A stretch of 26,090 nucleotides of DNA from a virus: the IMG/VR virus record IMGVR_UViG_3300025697_001088, positions 1 to 26,090 of that record; one strand, written 5' to 3'. Every line of letters starts with the position of its first letter. Position 1 is the first letter of the stretch. A model generated the notes under the pieces. That model did no database searches. It saw nothing but the letters and a program-made list of their open reading frames with translations, and was not told the DNA's origin. Positions 7,839-15,840 of the stretch are shown here, piece by piece. Both the position numbers and the translations under genes were made by a program.

Positions 7839-10565
7839 CTATTTTGTTATACTAATTTTATCGTTAATCATTATAAATTTATTACCCCTCATGTTGATCG
7901 TCTGGACAGAAGTAGTAAAGCTCTCTTGCGACCCATAACTTGTTCCTTCTGAATTTGTGGCATAAGCCCGGATATAATAAAGAGTATTACTACTCAACCA
8001 CGACAAGACACAAGTAAATGCCCCTGTGCCACTTCCCGCAGGTACTATATTGTCGGATGTGGTGGGAGTTTCTGACGTTGAATAACATACGCCCCTAGTC
8101 GTCACAGAGCTTCCTCCATCGCCTGTTACGTTACCGCCCACGGCAGCATTAACAGAAGTATAAGTAGGTGTAGCCGTTGTTACGGTAGGAGCTGTTACTG
8201 CAACTTGATTTGATATTGTAATCACCTCGTCATCATATACCTCTGAACCATCAGATGCAGTGGCTCTAACAGTAACCGTGCCATCAGTGACAGCCGTAAT
8301 TGTACTGTCAGCTATAGTAGCAGAACCAGTTCCATTAGTTACTGTCCACACATGATTAGGATTTGAGGCATTTGTGGGAAGAGTAGCTGACTGCATTACC
8401 AATGAGCCATTATCTACAGTAATAGTAGTGGCTGCTCCGGCTCCACTTACCGTTATATTGGTAACAAGGATTCCAGCATCTTCAGTAACAGTACCATCTC
8501 CAAAAATTACCTTTGACGTAAAAGGAGTCAGGGTAAAAGTTGTAACAGTGGTCCCATCTATGTCCTCCATTACTCCCGTTGACGGTGTAGCTGTAAAATT
8601 TTTATCAACAAATGTATCATTGTACTTAAAGAAGAGTTCGTCCATACTCGAAGCTGAATAGTCTGAGGCTGTGGAGCTCTCTCCATAGTCGCCATCTCCA
8701 TCAAATTTTGATTCAAAACCAGCCAGATTATAGTAATTATACCCACCTCCCCATGCTTCGTCTATATTCATTATATATGAGTCAGTATTACCATCAATTA
8801 CTATCGGGTAGGCATGTTTATTATCATCGATAGAACCCTGCCTATATGTCTGGTCAGAGTAAGGATCTGTAAATAGAGGCAAGTCTGCTGCTCCAAGCTT
8901 TGAAGCCAAGGTCATTGTAAAGGCACGATCATAGCTACGATTCATATTATTTGTAAAATTACCTGTCACTAAAATATTATCATTAATAACATGGCCTCTT
9001 GCTCTGCCATCAACCGGAGCACTCTCAGAAAATACCAAGATACCCATTGCAGCATTAAAAACTGTATTATTAGTTACTGTAGCTTCCTGACATGAATTAA
9101 TAAATAAGCCGTGTCCTCCACAAAAAGCAATTGAGTTGCTGTCTATGGTAACAAGATCATCTCCATCTGTATATATACCATTTGCTCCGGTCCAATCTTC
9201 TTCGTCAACACCATTTCCAAGGCCGTAGGGTTGAGATGTTACGTGCATTATAATATTGTGCTTGATCTCTTTACCATGTTCACGACCTCTGTAAGAATAC
9301 ATTCCTCCACCATCTCCGGCATTAAGACAAATAGAGTCTAGGAAGTTCCATGAAATATCCATATCCTCTCCGGCCCACCTGATACCGTCATAACCACAAT
9401 GGGTAATTCGGCTCCTGGTTATTTGTGAATAATCAGCTTCAAGATGTACTCCTATCATATTATCCCATCCTGGCTTTCCTAAACCTATAGAATAACCTGA
9501 CCTTGTAATTGTATCATTACTAATAGTAGTATAGCTACAGTCATCTGCAAATATTCCAATATCATTCGAGTCACTTATATTGCTTTCATCTATGGTAATA
9601 TGGGTGGATGAGCTATTTGCTAATACACCGTACTCCCCTGAGTATTGAATTTCACAATTATTAACATCAACATAATCACAACCCGTTATTGTGAGGTTAG
9701 CATAATTAGCTCCTTCTATTCTTAAATTTTCAATTATGATATAATCAACATTATCCACTATGACTGCTTCGTCCCTTGATGCCGATGCAATTACATGGTT
9801 TGTTGGGCTATCAGCACAATAGATATAAATTACATCATCAATTATTGCCCAATCTCCATCCTGTACAAGAAAGTCAATGTGATTTTGTAGAAAGTATCCA
9901 TAGCCGTCTGGTGGTTGATCCATACCACTAAATGTTATTACAGTTCCACTAATACCACTTATTTGTCCTACTCCATTTCCTCCTTGATGAATACGAGCCA
10001 CTATTTCAGCCTCAACACCAGCATCACCTAAGTCAGAAGGAAAACCTAAAGCACCCATCTCATCATCATCCACAGTCGTAGATGACCAACTTTCTCCTAT
10101 GGGGACATCACTAGGCCAATTATAATACTGAGACATATAAGGGAACCTTCCTTTGGGTCTGTTTTCATCATCGAAGACAAATACATTAGGATTAGTTTCT
10201 GATGTAATCGCTTTATGGTATATGTTGCTACCATCTGATGTCCAGCTAGTCAATACCGTGAATCCTGATATTGTAGGGAGAGCACCTGTGCCATAGTCCC
10301 CATAATAAATTTCATTGCCACTTGTCCCTGAATTATCAATAGTTAATGTTTCATACCAAACATCACCACGTTTGAATAATACACTATCACCGGGAGAGGG
10401 GGCCTGAGTATTAACATAAGTTATTGTTGCCCATGCCAAAGCAGTAGTAAGTCCTGAGTCACCGTTATCGCCATCAGAGCTGCTAACATAATAGGTCTCT
10501 GCATTGGCTATCGAGCCTATAAACAGCAATAATATAAATAAGTATCTTTTCATAATTTTATTCAT
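7839..10565 (-). CDS. Secreted right-handed beta-helix protein with Ig-like and Fn3-like C-terminal domains
   Basis: I place the start at the ATG at 10565, which lies 7 bases after GGAGGG (10573-10578); a GTG at 10580 is also in frame. The product of 908 residues begins with a clear Sec-type signal, MNKIMKRYLFILLLFIG, ending SIANA before ETYYV. Then comes TYYVSSSDGDNGDSGLT and GDSVLFKRGDVWYETL, the usual entry of parallel beta-helix (pectate-lyase-like) proteins, and a long run of N-x-I/V-x-N rungs (roughly residues 240-640: NCEIQYSGEYGV, NSIAFCGGHGLFI, NTVFNAAMGI). After that are a bacterial Ig-like domain (about 710-800; VTVRATASDGS) and a Bacteroidota Fn3-like domain (TTRGVCYSTSETPTTSDN, YYIRAYATNSEGTSYG). 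Likely a glycan-binding or depolymerase tailspike, though a signal peptide is unexpected for one. Confidence 0.75.
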   Translation of the reverse strand: MNKIMKRYLFILLLFIGSIANAETYYVSSSDGDNGDSGLTTALAWATITYVNTQAPSPGDSVLFKRGDVWYETLTIDNSGTSGNEIYYGDYGTGALPTISGFTVLTSWTSDGSNIYHKAITSETNPNVFVFDDENRPKGRFPYMSQYYNWPSDVPIGESWSSTTVDDDEMGALGFPSDLGDAGVEAEIVARIHQGGNGVGQISGISGTVITFSGMDQPPDGYGYFLQNHIDFLVQDGDWAIIDDVIYIYCADSPTNHVIASASRDEAVIVDNVDYIIIENLRIEGANYANLTITGCDYVDVNNCEIQYSGEYGVLANSSSTHITIDESNISDSNDIGIFADDCSYTTISNDTITRSGYSIGLGKPGWDNMIGVHLEADYSQITRSRITHCGYDGIRWAGEDMDISWNFLDSICLNAGDGGGMYSYRGREHGKEIKHNIIMHVTSQPYGLGNGVDEEDWTGANGIYTDGDDLVTIDSNSIAFCGGHGLFINSCQEATVTNNTVFNAAMGILVFSESAPVDGRARGHVINDNILVTGNFTNNMNRSYDRAFTMTLASKLGAADLPLFTDPYSDQTYRQGSIDDNKHAYPIVIDGNTDSYIMNIDEAWGGGYNYYNLAGFESKFDGDGDYGESSTASDYSASSMDELFFKYNDTFVDKNFTATPSTGVMEDIDGTTVTTFTLTPFTSKVIFGDGTVTEDAGILVTNITVSGAGAATTITVDNGSLVMQSATLPTNASNPNHVWTVTNGTGSATIADSTITAVTDGTVTVRATASDGSEVYDDEVITISNQVAVTAPTVTTATPTYTSVNAAVGGNVTGDGGSSVTTRGVCYSTSETPTTSDNIVPAGSGTGAFTCVLSWLSSNTLYYIRAYATNSEGTSYGSQESFTTSVQTINMRGNKFIMINDKISITK
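10524..10540. repeat. 17-bp direct repeat, copy 1 (in signal-peptide codons of the beta-helix gene)
   Basis: CAGCAATAATATAAATA on the + strand is identical to 11266-11282. Both copies code for the hydrophobic core of the signal peptide (LFILLL) in consecutive genes and lie in the same reading register, so part of the identity could be shared coding constraint. Confidence 0.85.
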
Positions 10566-11292
10566 AAGGTGTCCCTCCACTTGCTAACCATGACCTTTCA
10601 GCACTTGATATTGCTTTTCCCCAAACACCTACTTTCTTAATACGACCACCTAAAAACTCATTACCCGTATCCCCTCCAATAAACATAGTAGAAGGATTAA
10701 TACTTGTATATGCGTCCTCGTTTGCACTGCCAGCCGCAATATTATTCCTATAGAAAGTAATCACCTCTGCATCCTTTACCATGATAACAGAGTACCACGT
10801 ACTTGCGGTCCACGTTACTGTAGTCCCTTCAGTAGCCACACCACCTATATACCAACGCATTTGATAGTCTGGTGGGGTATCATCACCTAAGTAGAACGCC
10901 CAACCGTTATAAGTACCCATAATGTTCTTCGCTGCTGCCGTAGAAACATCTGTTAAGTAGATAAAGGCAGAGACCGTAAAATCACCTGCTCTAGTAACAG
11001 CCCAATCAGCATGATCAGGCAAGGTGATAAATTCATCTACAGCATCACAAGCAAATCCATCGGTGCTATAAGTACCATTTGTAGCCGTTGAGTTATGAGC
11101 ACTCTCAGTATCTACAATAGTTCCACTCTCTTCATGAATATCATACCATGATATTAGACTTGTCTGTATAGTAGCAGGAGCAGATGATCCACTTGCAGTT
11201 CTCTGACTTGAAATAATTGAAGTAAATAGATCCTGACCGCTTAACGAGATAGTCAGAAATATAGCCAGCAATAATATAAATAGTTTTTTCAT
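10558..11292 (-). CDS. Secreted LamG / concanavalin A-like lectin domain protein
   Basis: The 244-residue product starts at the ATG at 11292, which overlaps the previous TGA (ATGA) and lies 8 bases after GGAGGG at 11301-11306. A longer ORF reaches back to 11316 but lacks such a site. It opens with a Sec-type signal peptide (MKKLFILLLAIFLTISLSGQ). The rest is one LamG/laminin-G-like jelly roll: SLISWYDIHEESGTIVDT, GFACDAVDEFITLPDHADW, FTVSAFIYLTDVS, WYSVIMVKDAEVITFYRN, FIGGDTGNEFLGGRIKKVGVW, ending GGTPYE. These domains bind glycans or cap larger adhesins. It sits between a fibre protein and a beta-helix protein that also carry signal peptides. Its last codons GGA GGG ACA form the ribosome-binding site of the next gene. 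Role inferred: glycan-binding accessory of the adsorption cassette. Confidence 0.75.
   Translation of the reverse strand: MKKLFILLLAIFLTISLSGQDLFTSIISSQRTASGSSAPATIQTSLISWYDIHEESGTIVDTESAHNSTATNGTYSTDGFACDAVDEFITLPDHADWAVTRAGDFTVSAFIYLTDVSTAAAKNIMGTYNGWAFYLGDDTPPDYQMRWYIGGVATEGTTVTWTASTWYSVIMVKDAEVITFYRNNIAAGSANEDAYTSINPSTMFIGGDTGNEFLGGRIKKVGVWGKAISSAERSWLASGGTPYE
10573..10578 (-). promoter_or_regulatory. Ribosome-binding site inside the end of the LamG gene
   Basis: GGAGGG lies 7 bases before the ATG at 10565 and decides that start over the GTG at 10580. It is also the Gly-Gly codon pair of the upstream protein's C-terminal GGTPYE. Confidence 0.7.
11266..11282. repeat. 17-bp direct repeat, copy 2 (in signal-peptide codons of the LamG gene)
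   Basis: Identical to 10524-10540 (CAGCAATAATATAAATA on the + strand), 742 bases apart. Recombination between the copies would fuse the LamG signal peptide to the beta-helix protein and delete the LamG gene. Confidence 0.85.
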
Positions 11293-12380
11293 TCCATTGT
11301 CCCTCCAATATCCCACCTGTCATTACCACAATATTTAGCAAAAGCCCATCCGTATTGAGTATTTAGATAAAGCGAATCTAATGGTGCATGGATAGTTACT
11401 CCTGCACCTTCAGCAAAATGAATTATTCCAGCTCCGCACATTTCAAAGTAAACTACTTGCTCCTTAACGAAAGCTACATCAGCATTAGGAGGTATTGTAA
11501 TCTCGATAACTGTTGCCTTTGTTAGATATAATCTTCTACCTGCATCAGTTAATACTAATGTATGTGCATCTGTATAGGCAGCCGTATCTGGGAGTAGTTT
11601 AACATAATAATCATCACCATCTATAGCATCCGCAGCCGTAAAATAAGTATCAAGCATATCTGCCGTATCTGCATCCGTTATTATTCTGGCACTTGCATTA
11701 GGTAGTGTAAATGTTTTCTCTGCTGCTAATGGCCCGGTGAACTTAGTAAATCCATTGCCCGTCCCTCCGTAAGCAGACCCTATGATCTGAGTCAGGGCAG
11801 CACTTCCGTTAAAGTTATTGCCGTAAATTGCTCTTGTTGTAGCCAATACCGTTGCTTTCCCTGCAGTAAGACTTGTTGCTGTACCTGATATATTAGTCCC
11901 AATTAATGCTGATGGAGTACCGAGTGCCGGAGCTGTTAAAGTGGGAGAAGCACTATAGACAAGGTTTGTTGTTGTCGTTCCAGTAGTTCCTGTGGCTGCA
12001 TTAAGATAGTTGAACTGCGTACCCGTAGATGTTACTGATACCGCACCTAATGTAAATGGAGTAGGTATTACTACTGTTCCAGTGAATGTAGGTGATGCTA
12101 CTGGTGCAGCCCCAGCCCAGGTCAATACCCCACTGCCGTTCGTAGAGAGAAACTGCCCATCAGTCCCATTTGTGATAGGAAACTGAAAGATTATTCCCGT
12201 CCCTGCCACATCTGCTACTTTTATTTGCGCAGTGCCACTTGTCGTCCCATATAAGGTGATAGACCCTGACGATGTACCCACTTTCCCTACATAGAGAGGA
12301 TAAGTGTAGCTGTTAGTGTATTGCGAAAATATTGCAATACTCATAAATACCGTAATCAATGTTAATAGTATCTTTTTCAT
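11289..12380 (-). CDS. Tail-fibre-like protein with a Sec-type signal sequence
   Basis: This 363-residue protein begins MKKILLTLITVFMSIAIFSQ, a textbook Sec signal sequence. Residues 75-150 are shaft-like: GQFLSTNGSGVLTWAG, ASPTFTGTVVIPTPF, and STGTQFNYLNAATGTTGTT (117-139), a motif also present in the fibre gene at 1-1480. The middle has TSLTAGKATVLATTRAI and GSAYGGTGNGFTKFTGP, both common in phage tail-fibre repeats. The C-terminal 100 residues have VIEITIPPNADVAF, GAGIIHFAEGAGVTIHAP, TQYGWAFAKYCGNDRWDIGG, the widespread C-terminal module of phage tail fibres ('P......G..V.f...GAG.iti....GvtI....l..qY...l...g.d.W.l.G'). It ends GGTME* with an ATGA overlap into the next gene. The signal peptide on a fibre is the odd part. 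Confidence 0.75.
   Translation of the reverse strand: MKKILLTLITVFMSIAIFSQYTNSYTYPLYVGKVGTSSGSITLYGTTSGTAQIKVADVAGTGIIFQFPITNGTDGQFLSTNGSGVLTWAGAAPVASPTFTGTVVIPTPFTLGAVSVTSTGTQFNYLNAATGTTGTTTTNLVYSASPTLTAPALGTPSALIGTNISGTATSLTAGKATVLATTRAIYGNNFNGSAALTQIIGSAYGGTGNGFTKFTGPLAAEKTFTLPNASARIITDADTADMLDTYFTAADAIDGDDYYVKLLPDTAAYTDAHTLVLTDAGRRLYLTKATVIEITIPPNADVAFVKEQVVYFEMCGAGIIHFAEGAGVTIHAPLDSLYLNTQYGWAFAKYCGNDRWDIGGTME
11301..11306 (-). promoter_or_regulatory. Ribosome-binding site inside the end of the fibre gene
   Basis: GGAGGG lies 8 bases before the ATG at 11292 and selects that start for the LamG protein. It encodes Gly-Gly of the C-terminal GGTME of the fibre protein, the same arrangement as at 10573-10578. 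Confidence 0.7.
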
Positions 12381-12412
12381 AATCTTTGTTTTATATCTTC
12401 TCGTTCACTCAT
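12377..12412 (-). pseudogene. 11-codon ORF matching the start of the 120-residue membrane protein (relic or leader)
   Basis: ATG at 12412 opens MSEREDIKQRL, then TGA at 12377-12379 overlapping the ATG of the fibre gene (ATGA). Its first seven residues equal those of the gene at 7159-7521, with four synonymous codon differences. It could be a remnant of a second lysis-cassette copy or a translated leader coupling the fibre gene. Too short for certainty. Confidence 0.4.
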
Positions 12413-12418
12413 GTTGTT

Positions 12419-12502
12419 TTATTTTAATAGCCAAGTCAAAGTAAAGTACCATGCAAATACTGCAAGGGATGTGAGCCATAATATTAAATGTAGTTTATTC
12501 AT
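12419..12502 (-). CDS. Very small hydrophobic peptide (27 residues)
   Basis: ATG at 12502 opens MNKLHLILWLTSLAV and runs as a single hydrophobic span rich in Trp, Leu and Phe, ending WLLK and stop at 12419. It sits alone in the 158-base gap between the 1099-residue gene and the fibre gene, followed 6 bases later by the 11-codon MSEREDI ORF. The order 'small membrane protein, then MSEREDI' repeats that of the lysis-like cassette at 7524-7829 and 7159-7521. No obvious ribosome-binding site apart from an A-rich stretch. It may be a real membrane peptide or a remnant. Confidence 0.4.
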   Translation of the reverse strand: MNKLHLILWLTSLAVFAWYFTLTWLLK

Positions 12503-12538
12503 TATCTTTTTATTTAGTTTACTTTAGTACCATAATCA

Positions 12539-15500
12539 CTAAGTTATTACTCCTTTTCCATGAGCATCCATAAATGCCTCAAAAGCATCTGTAATTATAT
12601 CGGCTTCGGCTTTAGTAAAATACTTTCCTGTGAATGATATAGCGTATTGTTTGCTTGACCATGTAGTAGCAGTTTTTCCGACAAAGAAGTTTCCACCATA
12701 CACCGCAAGCTGACCATCGGCCCTATCTATCAAGGTGACTTTATTTTTATCAACTCTTTGTGATACATCATTTCCTGTAACAATATACATCCCTTTTGAA
12801 TCAGTATTTGCAGGACGATCTTCAACTGCCGGATCATTCCTATTAATATCCCAAACAAGCACATCACCAGCTATTCGAGTCCATATAACAGTTTGGTCAA
12901 TATTACAACCAAAATCAGGAGTAGTCTCTTGTACGTTTGTACGAACATATATTCCATAACTTGCATCTTCAATTAAAAACTTTACTCCCTCTGTTAATGG
13001 GTCATAATTAGTATCTAATGCCTGATCTGTCCCATTCATCTCGTACCCTTCAAATTGTGTAAATGTAGGTGCACCAACTTTAGTACAATCATGTGACCTT
13101 TTAACCAAATTCCTCAATCCACTTTCTCCTGTTTCCTCTCCATGTAATACAATCGTATCAAATCCATCAGATAATGAGTCTAATGATAACCCATCCTTCA
13201 AAGTTTTTACAAGATTATCAATTATAAATATCTCACTTTCTGATAATGGAGTTACAAGACCGTTAATATATGCTAATGTTTCGGTTTGATATACATATTC
13301 AATCTCACTACTCCCATTATAGTTTTTAATTAATCCTTTATTGCCTAATAGATAACCCGTATTCTCCCATTTAGTAGTATCGGGGTTATAATTAGTTGCT
13401 GTTATTTTTAAAATTGATGGACGATTAAATACCACCTCTGGAAACAGAATATTCCCATATATAACTATTGAATCAAAAACCCACGTATCTCCATCATCAG
13501 AACTAACCCATTTTTCAAGATTACCCCCAATTAGCCCCTCATTCTTGCTTGATATTAGATAATATTCTAAATTTCCATCATCATTAACAATTAAAGCTGG
13601 AACTCCGTTGTTATTCATTCGGGTTGTTGCGCCAATGGCTTTCTTTACCCATGCTCCATCCTCATATTTTAATAAATAATAAGTATGGTCACAAATACCT
13701 GTATCATCATCACCTTCACAAAATGGAATATATACTTTATTACTACTATTAAGTGAGGCTGATGTTATCACAATAATTTTAGCCCCTGAATCATAAATTT
13801 TTATATCCGTTACAGTCAATATAACAGGAGGAGTTAATACATTATCTTCATAGTCCTTCCATGTAGTACCATCAAATTTAGCATAATAAATATGAGGTTT
13901 ATCGTACAATTTAGTCATATATCCGCAACTTGTAGCATGAACAATGTCGCCCTCTCCTTTATCAAAATGCCAATAAGCAAATTCCTGAAACACTTCAACA
14001 AAAGCACCCCAATTTGCTCCACTATCCGTTGTTTTTACATAACCCCATCTTTCCTGATCCACGTCAGTTGTTCTTTGATGAAAAAGATAGATTGTGCCAT
14101 CCGAAAATTGGATTGGCTGTGGATAAGTACCTCCCGTTGGACTTGCCATCGCTGTCCATGCTGTTATATCTTCTGGATTTGTTGATTTTGCATATTGAAT
14201 ATCGGACGTAACTGCACCATAAAATATATGGATATATCCAGAAGAGTCTATTAAAATAGAAGGATAGCAATGACCTAAATTAGTATTTACAATAGGATTT
14301 GTCCCTACAAAAACAGGATCAGACCATAATTTAGTTGCTTCTGTATAAACCATAATATAAGAATCAACATCATTCCCTTGATATATTATATATACCTTAC
14401 CCTTATAATACTGTGACCGTGGATGACCAATTACACTCCCTAATAAGCCTGCTGCCTCATGAGTAAAATAACCAAACATTGGATCAAGATCATTAGTATA
14501 TTGAAGTGTTCTCTTTAAATATTCACCAATTCTCGGAGTTGCCCATGAATAAATCTCATCCAGATAAGTTTGTTGATTTACAGAATTAGTAACCGCATGA
14601 ACAATATTTATATCTTTATAGTTTGCATTAAGCCAATAATCAATATTATCCTGATTTAATTCCAGTGAGTGCCAGTCAGTAGGATTACTTGCGTCATAAT
14701 GTGTTATATCCTCTCTCGCAAAATCATTCCATATTATTTCATTTGATCTATCCCATTGGCTATCAAGTGCAAACCTTACCAAAGCATCACATAAATTAAA
14801 ATTATCAGCGTTGCCAATAACATTTTTTTCAAAAGTATATGCCTTATACGGATATGTAGCTGTATTTGGAATGCTTGGTGAGGATACTGGACTGCCGTCA
14901 TCAGCATAAGGAATATATAGATAGACAGGCTCATTAGGTAATGCTTTATATAATGAATAGCCATTATTCATTGAATATTTTCCGCCAAAGGCTCCATAAC
15001 CTGTTGAATCACCACTATGAACCATAGTCAGATGATACCCATTTCCACTGGAATCATTTATTGCTAAATGTGAAGAACAAGGCCAATGAGCAACTAAATC
15101 AGAGTCGTCAGGGAACGCTTCGTGATTATAACATTTTAAATCATCAGCATCACTTAATATTCTATGAAAGATATAAGTATCAGAATGAGAAGATAGTGCT
15201 GGTTTAGTTGAACTAGCTCCGGTTGTCGCATTTCCATTACCTATATAAAACTCCATATCATTACCTAATGCTGGAAATGATCCCACAAAAGCTGTATCAC
15301 TCCCAATCTGAGTCCTGTTTATAAAGAACCTTACTTTTTTTGTTGTCTGGTTTATATCTAACCTTAAATAAAGATCACCAGAAGTATTAAAAACAACATC
15401 TGACTGAATTAAAACATTCGTTTCACTCGAATAGGCCAGTGCCAATAATTTACCTGTTGTTTGATTAGCTCTTATTCCATACTGACCATTATTGGCAGTC

Positions 15501-15838
15501 AAACAAATCTTCCCAAATAGATTAAATTCTGATGTTGTTAAAATTGTTTCACTCTTAACCCATCCACATATTGTAAAATCATTGTCTCTAATATCCAATA
15601 CTCCATTGTCGGAAAATTTAGCATATCCGGCTGCTGTTGGCTTTTTATAATAAGATGGTAGTAATGTTGGTGTATCCCCCACACTTGCAGGAAGCGTTAG
15701 GTCGTCTCTCCCCGTTGCTCTTAATGTAAGACTGTCTTCATCGTATAGGTGTTGCGCCCAGTAACTACTCCACGAGAAACTACTCGCACAAGGGACTTGT
15801 GGTCCAAATCTTCTTAGTCCTATTTGATTAAGTCCCAT
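12539..15838 (-). CDS. Large LamG / BNR-propeller adsorption protein, candidate polysaccharide depolymerase
   Basis: This 1099-residue protein has no signal peptide (MGLNQIGLRRFGPQVPC). Residues 45-240 are a LamG-like jelly roll (FTICGWVKSE, LYLRLDINQTTKKVRFFIN, EFYIGNGNATTG). Residues 250-300 add AHWPCSSHLAINDSSGNGYHL, a second LamG fragment. Residues 470-800 look like a BNR-type propeller with HPRSQYYKGKVYIIYQG, GHCYPSILIDSSGYIHIFYG, YAKSTNPEDITAW, YPQPIQFSDGTIYLFHQ and VSSDDGDTWVF; this pattern resembles BNR_4 (PF15892) proteins, which include ulvan-lyase-type enzymes and sugar-binding propellers. Residues 910-1099 form another lectin-like domain often seen in phage and marine proteins (FDTIVLHGEETGESGLRNL, GYEMNGTDQALDTNYDP). 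It starts 2 bases after the 110-residue gene. Role inferred: tailspike or head decoration that binds or cleaves host polysaccharide. Catalytic residues were not identified. Confidence 0.65.
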   Translation of the reverse strand: MGLNQIGLRRFGPQVPCASSFSWSSYWAQHLYDEDSLTLRATGRDDLTLPASVGDTPTLLPSYYKKPTAAGYAKFSDNGVLDIRDNDFTICGWVKSETILTTSEFNLFGKICLTANNGQYGIRANQTTGKLLALAYSSETNVLIQSDVVFNTSGDLYLRLDINQTTKKVRFFINRTQIGSDTAFVGSFPALGNDMEFYIGNGNATTGASSTKPALSSHSDTYIFHRILSDADDLKCYNHEAFPDDSDLVAHWPCSSHLAINDSSGNGYHLTMVHSGDSTGYGAFGGKYSMNNGYSLYKALPNEPVYLYIPYADDGSPVSSPSIPNTATYPYKAYTFEKNVIGNADNFNLCDALVRFALDSQWDRSNEIIWNDFAREDITHYDASNPTDWHSLELNQDNIDYWLNANYKDINIVHAVTNSVNQQTYLDEIYSWATPRIGEYLKRTLQYTNDLDPMFGYFTHEAAGLLGSVIGHPRSQYYKGKVYIIYQGNDVDSYIMVYTEATKLWSDPVFVGTNPIVNTNLGHCYPSILIDSSGYIHIFYGAVTSDIQYAKSTNPEDITAWTAMASPTGGTYPQPIQFSDGTIYLFHQRTTDVDQERWGYVKTTDSGANWGAFVEVFQEFAYWHFDKGEGDIVHATSCGYMTKLYDKPHIYYAKFDGTTWKDYEDNVLTPPVILTVTDIKIYDSGAKIIVITSASLNSSNKVYIPFCEGDDDTGICDHTYYLLKYEDGAWVKKAIGATTRMNNNGVPALIVNDDGNLEYYLISSKNEGLIGGNLEKWVSSDDGDTWVFDSIVIYGNILFPEVVFNRPSILKITATNYNPDTTKWENTGYLLGNKGLIKNYNGSSEIEYVYQTETLAYINGLVTPLSESEIFIIDNLVKTLKDGLSLDSLSDGFDTIVLHGEETGESGLRNLVKRSHDCTKVGAPTFTQFEGYEMNGTDQALDTNYDPLTEGVKFLIEDASYGIYVRTNVQETTPDFGCNIDQTVIWTRIAGDVLVWDINRNDPAVEDRPANTDSKGMYIVTGNDVSQRVDKNKVTLIDRADGQLAVYGGNFFVGKTATTWSSKQYAISFTGKYFTKAEADIITDAFEAFMDAHGKGVIT

Positions 15839-15840
15839 GG

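Noticed and set aside
14064-14270. Minus-strand open frame inside the 1099-residue gene, and similar ones at 14776-14964, 11141-11341 and 6092-6274
   Set aside because: Each overlaps a longer gene with clear domains in another frame of the same strand and shows no recognisable product.
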